From CAYVSF01 sp046482855 (GTDB lineage: Bacteria; Bacteroidota; Bacteroidia; Bacteroidales; UBA12077), in NCBI GenBank assembly GCA_046482855.1, contig JAWOEH010000018.1, positions 1-10,276 of the forward strand: a stretch of 10,276 bases of DNA. The letters run 5' to 3'. The notes beneath the pieces were generated by a model that saw only the letters and a program-made list of their open reading frames with translations, ran no database searches and was not told the origin of the DNA. Below, piece by piece: positions 6,345 to 10,276 of the stretch (its first letter is position 1; each line of letters opens with the position of its first letter). The translations under genes were made by a program, and so were the position numbers.

Positions 6345-7340
6345 TTAAATGGCAATTTCTACGGAGAAATAGAGGGATTGATGATTTCCCAAATTGGCTG
6401 CATAAGGTACCCAATCCTGGTAGTTTAGCGCAATGTGAACATGTTTTGTCGGGGCAAATTCAATCCCCCCCACAAGGGCACTTCCGTCTTTTGCTAAATT
6501 CCAGTTATAGGGTTCGCTCCCGATGGTATTTGAGGAGAGCTTGTCGTACCGGGCAAAAAGTTCCCATTTATCAGTAATGTAAACCGTGCTATAGAGCGAA
6601 AGCCCCTGTCGGTTATGATCTTCCCGATACCTGTCGTTAAATTGCAGGTTGTATTCGATACCTATTTGACCTATTTCAGGCAGGGTGTAGCCAATAAAAT
6701 GTGCCAATGTAATTTGCGCTTCGGATTGTGCCATGTAATCACCATACCAGCGGAGTGTCAGGTTTTTTATGGGCAGAGCGGTGATTCCCAGCCCTGTTTT
6801 ATAGGTATTGTCGTTTTGCAATTGGTTATAGCCCTCTCCGTTCATAACGCTTGCATCTACTTCCAGATGGGGGGAGAACCGGTAGCTTACGGAGAGACCT
6901 AAATCGGCACTTGAGCCAAACTTGTGTTCATCCTGAAACGATTTGTACAAATATCGATAGCCCCAGTACTTTTCTTGTAAATTAAACAAGTTCATACCAA
7001 TAAGGCCAAAGTTTATGGAAAGATCGTTATGCTGATAACTGAGTTCGGCCTTCTTGAAATAGGCGTAGCGTTTTAAAAGATCATAAGGAGAATTCTGCTC
7101 CGGCGAACCAATATCCAGTAAAAGGTTTAGGTTAAAATGAGCATCCAGGTTGTGTTTGTAGCCCAGGTAAGCGCGTTGCACCTCAAAAGCAGATTGATCT
7201 TCACGCGACTCAATGAAAGAGGCGTGGAAGTTTGAATAGAGCTTTCCATATACCCGGCCATTGGAGGTTTCCTGGGCATTGAGCTGCAGCCCCGAAAGGA
7301 CAACAGCTGTTGTAAGCAATAGATTTCTAAAGCGTTTCAT
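6345..7340 (-). CDS. outer-membrane porin, phosphate-selective porin O/P-like
   Basis: This 331-residue protein has a clear signal peptide (MKRFRNLLLTTAVVLSGLQLNA, cleaved before QETS). The rest is alternating beta-strand: aromatic-capped strands such as VYGKLYSNFHASFI, FEVQRAYLGYKHNL, LTLRWYGDYMA, QIGIEYNLQFNDRY, WELFARYDKLSS, VHIALNYQDWVPYA and the terminal SLYFSVEIAI. This fits a barrel of the OprP/OprO-like porin family, which passes anions or small solutes across the outer membrane. It is the first gene of a two-gene unit with the beta-helix lipoprotein, a pairing I recall from other Bacteroidota and which suggests joint capture and uptake of a solute. Substrate specificity for phosphate is not shown by the sequence; no Pho-like operator was identified. 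It is transcribed away from the small regulatory-domain gene at 7475, across a 134-bp shared upstream region. A general beta-barrel protein is the alternative. Confidence 0.78.
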   Translation of the reverse strand: MKRFRNLLLTTAVVLSGLQLNAQETSNGRVYGKLYSNFHASFIESREDQSAFEVQRAYLGYKHNLDAHFNLNLLLDIGSPEQNSPYDLLKRYAYFKKAELSYQHNDLSINFGLIGMNLFNLQEKYWGYRYLYKSFQDEHKFGSSADLGLSVSYRFSPHLEVDASVMNGEGYNQLQNDNTYKTGLGITALPIKNLTLRWYGDYMAQSEAQITLAHFIGYTLPEIGQIGIEYNLQFNDRYREDHNRQGLSLYSTVYITDKWELFARYDKLSSNTIGSEPYNWNLAKDGSALVGGIEFAPTKHVHIALNYQDWVPYAANLGNHQSLYFSVEIAI

Positions 7341-7436
7341 GCGTAGTTAACAATGAGTTTACATTTTGCTATGGGCGTTAATAATTTGATCACATCAACT
7401 TCAACTTCTTTTCATCTGTTTGATTGCAGAGCACCC

Positions 7437-7444
7437 TATATTTG
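7437..7444 (+). promoter_or_regulatory. Bacteroidota -7 box upstream of the 110-aa gene
   Basis: TATATTTG is an exact match to TAnnTTTG and ends 30 nt before the ATG at 7475. A TTTG lies at 7419-7422, but only 14 nt upstream rather than the usual 19-21. No matching box was found on the minus strand for the divergent porin gene. Confidence 0.55.
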
Positions 7445-7474
7445 CAGTAAACAAACAAAGGAAATTCTACAGCT

Positions 7475-7807
7475 ATGAAAAAGATATTATTCGTTTTATT
7501 CGTTTCAGTGTTCGCATTATCAACTGCTTTCGGCAGCGAAGATAAGAATAATAGCGAAACACGTAAAGCCGCAACCATGGAAATGGCAGGAACTGTAATT
7601 GACGCCTCTACAGGTGAAGCGCTCACAGGCGTGGCTGTTACTATTGAAGCCACTGGCGATGTGGTGTATACCGATTTTGACGGAAACTTTACCGCCCGCA
7701 TAACTGGCGAAAATGCTTCGGCAAAAATCTCACTTGTTTCCTATAAGGAGGCTGAAACTACTTTATCGGTAAGCAAGGAGAATAAAATTGCGATTGAACA
7801 ATTGTAG
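7475..7807 (+). CDS. small secreted protein with carboxypeptidase-regulatory-like domain
   Basis: This 110-residue exported protein has a signal peptide MKKILFVLFVSVFALSTAFG (1-20), then a short polar linker. A single carboxypeptidase D regulatory-like beta-sandwich follows, from about residue 36: MAGTVIDASTGEALTGVAVT and VVYTDFDGNFTARI. This domain normally forms the N-terminus of TonB-dependent receptors and other surface proteins; here it is complete and stands alone. Similar short stand-alone proteins of about this size are familiar from Bacteroidales, though no role is established to my knowledge. A periplasmic or surface binding or scaffolding role is inference. The gene is monocistronic, with a -7 box 30 nt upstream and a strong terminator 23 nt after the stop. 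An AAAGGA about 12 nt before the ATG is a weak ribosome site. It is divergent from the porin-lipoprotein operon. Confidence 0.85.
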   Translation: MKKILFVLFVSVFALSTAFGSEDKNNSETRKAATMEMAGTVIDASTGEALTGVAVTIEATGDVVYTDFDGNFTARITGENASAKISLVSYKEAETTLSVSKENKIAIEQL

Positions 7808-7829
7808 AGAAGTATATGTAGTAGATTTG

Positions 7830-7858
7830 AATCCGGAACGATTGTTCCGGATTTTTTT
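7830..7858 (+). terminator. rho-independent terminator
   Basis: ATCCGGAAC (7831-7839) pairs perfectly with GTTCCGGAT (7844-7852) around a GATT loop and is followed by a run of T to 7858. It ends transcription of the 110-residue gene and separates it from the M23 gene. Confidence 0.93.
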
Positions 7859-7956
7859 GCATCTAACCTGTGCTATTCATAAATTAACATTTTATTTTGT
7901 GGCATAGAAATTAGTATTGTAAATAATTTTCATGAAATAGGCTAAACGCAAATACT

Positions 7957-8625
7957 ATGCTTGATATTTTTAAACGCAACACCTTTCACTCCTTAACTGA
8001 CCCTCGATTGACTTCGGAAAATACCTTGCAACTCGATCTTTCCGAAAATAATCCCGAATTAAGTGTTAATGATGTACAGGATGCTGAAAGCCTACAGCAC
8101 TGGCTTGACAATCAACTGAAGAAGCATAATAAAGAGTATGCCATTGGTGGCTATCTGGAAGAGCGGCTGGTGTACAAGCGCAGCACGCATTTTAATAATG
8201 TCGATGGGGAGTCAAGAACCATTCACCTGGGCACCGACCTTTGGGGCCCGGAACGTTGGCCGATATTTGCTCCAATGGCCGGACGTGTGCACAGCTTTCA
8301 GGAAAATAATAACTATGGCGATTATGGGCCTACCATTATTCTGGAGCATCATTTGAATAATCAAACCTTTTACACCTTGTATGGTCACTTGAGTCGTGAC
8401 TCCATTATGGGGATAAAGAAGCATCAGGAAGTTGAAAAGGGCCAGCGCATAGCCCTGCTAGGAAACCCGATGGAGAATGGCAACTGGCCTCCCCACCTGC
8501 ACTTTCAGCTGATTATGGACATGGAGGGCAGGGAAGGTGACTTCCCGGGCGTGGCTGCACCCAGCCAATTGAGTAAATTCAAACATTTGTGCCCCGATCC
8601 AAATCTGATTATTCAGTTTGAGTAG
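7957..8625 (+). CDS. M23 (LytM-type) metallopeptidase-domain protein, no signal peptide
   Basis: This 222-residue protein has the M23 zinc-peptidase signature: HLGTD (His90-x3-Asp94), YGHLS (His144) and HLH (His180 and His182). In the LytM family His90, Asp94 and His182 would bind zinc, while His144 and His180 are catalytic. Such enzymes usually cut peptidoglycan cross-bridges outside the cytoplasm, but the N-terminus (MLDIFKRNTFHSLTDPR) has no signal peptide. The wording of the domain (GYLEERLVY, GTDLWGP, DYGPTIILEH, ENGNWPPHLHFQL, GDFPGVAAPSQ, LCPDPN) matches the M23-like domain I know from large fusions between an aminoglycoside-phosphotransferase-like domain and a class-III aminotransferase. 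Here it is a complete single-domain gene with about 60 extra N-terminal residues. A cytoplasmic role in amino-phospho-compound metabolism is possible but unproven. No partner gene is adjacent. Confidence 0.92.
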   Translation: MLDIFKRNTFHSLTDPRLTSENTLQLDLSENNPELSVNDVQDAESLQHWLDNQLKKHNKEYAIGGYLEERLVYKRSTHFNNVDGESRTIHLGTDLWGPERWPIFAPMAGRVHSFQENNNYGDYGPTIILEHHLNNQTFYTLYGHLSRDSIMGIKKHQEVEKGQRIALLGNPMENGNWPPHLHFQLIMDMEGREGDFPGVAAPSQLSKFKHLCPDPNLIIQFE

Positions 8626-8628
8626 AAT

Positions 8629-8684
8629 GGTACAGGGTACACGGTATGTGGTATAAGGTCTGTGGCTTGTGGTGCATGGTATAG
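8629..8684. repeat. heptamer tandem repeat GGTAYRN x8
   Basis: Eight consecutive 7-bp units fill this tract exactly, beginning four bases after the M23 stop: GGTACAG, GGTACAC, GGTATGT, GGTATAA, GGTCTGT, GGCTTGT, GGTGCAT, GGTATAG. The GG dinucleotide is kept in all eight units while the last four bases vary. No open frame crosses it. Confidence 0.8.
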
Positions 8685-8713
8685 TTTAATTAGGTTCCCC
8701 TACTTGTTTTATC

Positions 8714-8724
8714 TGCCAAAGGCA
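8714..8724. repeat. short hairpin, inverted relative of the 2399-2413 hairpin
   Basis: TGCC-AAA-GGCA is the reverse complement of the core of the CCTGCC-TTT-GGCAGG hairpin at 2399-2413. It is probably a degraded piece of the same repeat type. Confidence 0.35.
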
Positions 8725-8744
8725 TCAGGAAAAAGGGGGTAAAA

Positions 8745-8782
8745 AACAATGTCCGCAAGTATTCACATTGTTGGTGTTTTTT
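8745..8782 (+). terminator. possible weak terminator downstream of the M23 gene
   Basis: AACAATGT (8745-8752) pairs with ACATTGTT (8765-8772) across a 12-nt loop, and a T-run at 8777-8782 follows after GGTG. The stem has only two G-C pairs and lies 120 nt after the stop, so termination here is uncertain. Confidence 0.35.
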
Positions 8783-8783
8783 A

Positions 8784-8810
8784 GGCCCTGAAAGGGTCGT
8801 TAGTTAAAGC
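8784..8810. repeat. fragment of repeat B (hairpin part only)
   Basis: GGCCCT-GAA-AGGGTC (8784-8798) followed by GTTAGTTAAAGC is a fourth example of the repeat-B hairpin and tail, without the upstream TGCGGC part. Confidence 0.6.
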
Positions 8811-8822
8811 TTCGCTCCTTTC

Positions 8823-8907
8823 ATTTTTTTTGTAACACAGCGTTTTACAAAGGAAAATTTACACACCAATCAACGTAAAAGTATTTGCGGCAATGGAGTT
8901 CTGAACA
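8823..8907. repeat. dispersed intergenic repeat A, copy 2 (intact)
   Basis: This uninterrupted copy aligns without gaps to 2183-2215 plus 2283-2340. It shows that the 67 bp at 2216-2282 and one AAGGAAA are extra in copy 1. It is flanked on both sides by pieces of repeat B. Confidence 0.7.
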
Positions 8908-8919
8908 TGTGCAAAGGGG

Positions 8920-8990
8920 TGCGGCAAAACAGCATTTCGCAAAAAAATCAAGGTCCTGAAAGGGCCGTCAGCTAAAGCACAGGGCAACGC
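8920..8990. repeat. dispersed intergenic repeat B, copy 3
   Basis: TGCGGCAAAACAGCATTTCG starts the match to copies 1 and 2. It is followed by the hairpin GGTCCT-GAA-AGGGCC (8952-8966) and CAGCTAAAGCACAGGGCAAC. The first part of the unit (CACGTGTGGG...) is absent here. Confidence 0.65.
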
Positions 8991-8992
8991 AT

Positions 8993-9038
8993 GCCTAAAC
9001 GTCTAAACCCCAAACGACTAAATCCAAAACCCTCAAAC
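8993..9038. repeat. degenerate CTAAAC octamer/heptamer tract
   Basis: Units GCCTAAAC, GTCTAAAC, CCCAAAC, GACTAAAT, CCAAAAC and CCTCAAAC follow one another. The tract resembles the cleaner octamers at 3166-3189 and, like them, comes straight after repeat B. It is the last recognisably Bacteroidota-like sequence before the right-hand join. Confidence 0.5.
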
Positions 9039-9059
9039 TTCCAACCCCCAAAACCGGAG

Positions 9060-9112
9060 TCGCTGGAATTCAGCCATGCAAAATAGACCCTGAAAAGATT
9101 TCCGGACGTTGT
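9060..9112. other. second chimeric junction, glycosyltransferase 3' end
   Basis: The glycosyltransferase reading is normal through LALDRIQ (down to about 9115). It then gives an unfamiliar tail and an early stop at 9070-9072, while the sequence to the left is Bacteroidota-type repeat DNA. The switch therefore falls somewhere in this interval. No inverted repeat, duplication or integrase site marks it. Confidence 0.6.
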
Positions 9113-10020
9113 CCTTGGATGCGGTCAAGTGCAAGGACCGCCTCCTGCACGCCGGAAACCAGAAACCCGTTCTTCCGGTCCTGGATCAGTTCGGGCATGC
9201 TGCCCCGGTTGACGGCAATCACCGGGGTGCCGCAGGCCATGGATTCAATGACACTCAGGCCGAAGGGTTCGTCAAAATTGATGAGATGCAGCAAGGCTGC
9301 GGCCTTGCCCAGAACATCATTTCTTTTTTCAGGCCCGATGCTTCCCAGATAGGTTACCCGGTCGCCATCGATCAGGGGCCGGATATGTTCATTAAAATAG
9401 GTTTCATCCTGGATGATCCCGGCCATGACCAGTTTTCTGCCCGAAATTCCGGCAACTTCGATGGCCTCTTTGGCCCCCTTATCCGGATGGAACCGGCCCA
9501 AAAACAAAAGAAACTCTTCAGGATGGGGTTGAAAATCAAATTCGGTCAGGTCAATGCCGTGATGGATGGTCCTGATATAGTCGAGATCCGGGTTTCGGTC
9601 AGCATCGCTGATGGACACATAAAAGGTTTTTTTGTTGTATTTTTTAAACACCGGCAGAATTTCAGGCGATGAAAACCCGTGGATGGTGGTGACCACCGGG
9701 GTGTGGGTCAATCCTGTATAGGTCAGTGGCAGATAATCAAAATGGTTGTGAATGATGTCGAATTCTTCAGCATGATCAAACAGTTCGGAAATATGAAGGC
9801 ATTCAGACACCTTTGGGATGATGGTGGGATCGTCTTCATATCCTTTGGCGCAAACCGCATGCAGGGCCGCATGGGTCAAAGAATCTTTTGTGGCGAACAG
9901 GGTGACATCAAGGCCCCGTTTCACCAGGCCTTCCGTTAAAAGGGAGGCCACTTTTTCCCAGGGACCGTAGTGCACGGGCGGCGTCCGCCAGGCAATGGGG
10001 GACAGCATGGCAATACGCAT
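9070..10020 (-). CDS. GT4-type glycosyltransferase, C-terminus lost
   Basis: This is a GT-B fold glycosyltransferase of family 4, likely cytoplasmic, moving a sugar from a nucleotide-sugar donor. The N-terminus MRIAMLSPIAWRTPPVHYGPWE (with the glycine loop and YGPWE at 18-22), THTPVVTTIHGFSSPE (105-120), LLFLGRFHPDKG (171-182) and INFDEPFGLSVIESMACGTP (248-267, with the E-x7-E pair Glu251/Glu259) are typical. About 316 residues remain. Relatives run to about 340, ending in a helix with an R-x-x-V-E-x-x-F-S pattern; here the reading after LALDRIQ (about 302) is foreign and stops early. ATG at 10020 is chosen because AAGGA lies 6 nt upstream; a TTG immediately before it is less likely. Codon choice is GC-richer than in the Bacteroidota block. 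It sits 114 bp downstream of another carbohydrate-related gene on the same strand. Acceptor and donor sugars are unknown. Confidence 0.88.
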   Translation of the reverse strand: MRIAMLSPIAWRTPPVHYGPWEKVASLLTEGLVKRGLDVTLFATKDSLTHAALHAVCAKGYEDDPTIIPKVSECLHISELFDHAEEFDIIHNHFDYLPLTYTGLTHTPVVTTIHGFSSPEILPVFKKYNKKTFYVSISDADRNPDLDYIRTIHHGIDLTEFDFQPHPEEFLLFLGRFHPDKGAKEAIEVAGISGRKLVMAGIIQDETYFNEHIRPLIDGDRVTYLGSIGPEKRNDVLGKAAALLHLINFDEPFGLSVIESMACGTPVIAVNRGSMPELIQDRKNGFLVSGVQEAVLALDRIQGQRPEIFSGSILHG

Positions 10021-10041
10021 CAAGTTTCCTTTTATATGAAA

Positions 10042-10069
10042 GTTTTAAGTGTTAAGTTTTAAGTTTTAA
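10042..10069. repeat. heptamer tandem repeat GTTTTAA x4
   Basis: Four consecutive 7-bp units, GTTTTAA, GTGTTAA, GTTTTAA and GTTTTAA, lie just upstream of the glycosyltransferase start. The period matches the GGTAYRN tract at 8629-8684, but the sequence is unrelated. Confidence 0.7.
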
Positions 10070-10134
10070 GCCAATACCTGTCGGCTAAAAGCTAACAGCT
10101 TTCATGATTTGTTGTGCCCAGCAGGGCATGGCCG

Positions 10135-10276
10135 TTATTTAATATCCGGGGACTGGAATAACGGCGGTTGGTTGAGTATTTCATCGGCATAGAGCTTTTG
10201 CAGGGTCAGCAAGGACAAAAGCCATGCCAGCGTAGATTCTGCGCCCTGATTCTGGTTAATGCCGTCCACCATGAGC
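10135..10276 (-). CDS. C-terminal end of a carbohydrate-related protein (partial)
   Basis: Forty-six codons are open from the right edge to a TAA at 10137-10135. The piece starts LMVDGINQNQGAESTLAWLL and ends PLFQSPDIK. The N-Q-N-Q-G-A-E-S-T-L-A-W-L pattern recalls the C-terminus of large proteins with a glycosyltransferase and/or six-hairpin (alpha/alpha toroid) glycosidase-like region. These are often found beside GT4 enzymes of the kind that follows here. The reading frame is convincing; the family call is from memory and weaker. The start lies outside the window. The gene could be co-transcribed with the glycosyltransferase 114 bp downstream. Confidence 0.55.
   Translation of the reverse strand, partial: LMVDGINQNQGAESTLAWLLSLLTLQKLYADEILNQPPLFQSPDIK

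Noticed and set aside
7880..7956. Promoter for the M23 gene (TAGTATTG at 7912-7919)
   Set aside because: It departs from TAnnTTTG at a key position, and the upstream TTTG at 7896-7899 is only 12 nt away, so support is insufficient.
9061..9114. Frameshift instead of a junction at the glycosyltransferase end
   Set aside because: One shifted frame gives DNVRKSFQ..F.MAEFQRL, faintly like the expected C-terminal helix, but the match is too weak to claim; it remains possible that the join lies nearer 9060.
9109..9672. Plus-strand open frame of 187 codons opposite the glycosyltransferase
   Set aside because: The minus strand carries clear GT4 motifs; the plus-strand frame is a shadow.
10088..10102. 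AAAGCT-AAC-AGCTTT inverted repeat
   Set aside because: It is short, AT-rich and without a poly-T tail or promoter relation; it is likely chance.
10115..10128. Hairpin TGCCC-AGCA-GGGCA just after the stop of the right-edge gene
   Set aside because: No T-run follows it on the minus strand, so it cannot be called a terminator.

Overview
The window is best read as a chimera of two genomes. Positions of about 109 to 9060 have the character of a Bacteroidota genome, probably an anaerobic Bacteroidales/Marinilabiliales-like lineage. The signs are a SusC-like TonB-dependent receptor, a DUF4301 protein, a paired phosphate-type porin and beta-helix lipoprotein, a stand-alone carboxypeptidase-regulatory domain, TAnnTTTG -7 promoter boxes, weak Shine-Dalgarno sequences, and long repeat-filled intergenic stretches. 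The two ends look proteobacterial or Desulfobacterota-like. Positions 1-108 (minus strand) are an internal piece of chorismate synthase fused in antisense to the middle of the receptor's plug domain. From about 9060-9112 to the right end there is a GC-richer region with a family-4 glycosyltransferase that has lost its normal C-terminus, plus the tail of another carbohydrate-related gene. Taxonomy is inferred from recalled family features; no search was possible.

Layout of the Bacteroidota block: a 5'-truncated TonB-dependent receptor (108-2087, +); 1.25 kb of non-coding DNA full of small dispersed repeats and hairpins (2088-3337); a DUF4301 protein (3338-4849, +) ending in a strong, probably bidirectional terminator; a convergent two-gene operon on the minus strand, porin (7340-6345) then lipoprotein (6332-4980); divergently from the porin, a small secreted carboxypeptidase-regulatory-domain protein with its own promoter and terminator (7475-7807, +); a cytoplasmic-looking M23 metallopeptidase-fold protein (7957-8625, +); and a second repeat-rich non-coding stretch (8626 to about 9060).

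The genes mostly serve the cell envelope: outer-membrane uptake (receptor, porin), a surface lipoprotein co-transcribed with the porin, and a small exported binding-type domain. DUF4301 carries motifs resembling UDP-sugar pyrophosphorylases. The M23 protein matches a domain normally embedded between a phosphotransferase and an aminotransferase, but here it stands alone.

No complete new defence, mobile or biosynthetic system is visible. The most informative observations are the two chimeric joins, and a family of intergenic repeats in which one copy is interrupted by a roughly 70-bp hairpin element flanked by a 7-bp duplication, while a second copy 6.6 kb away lacks the insert.
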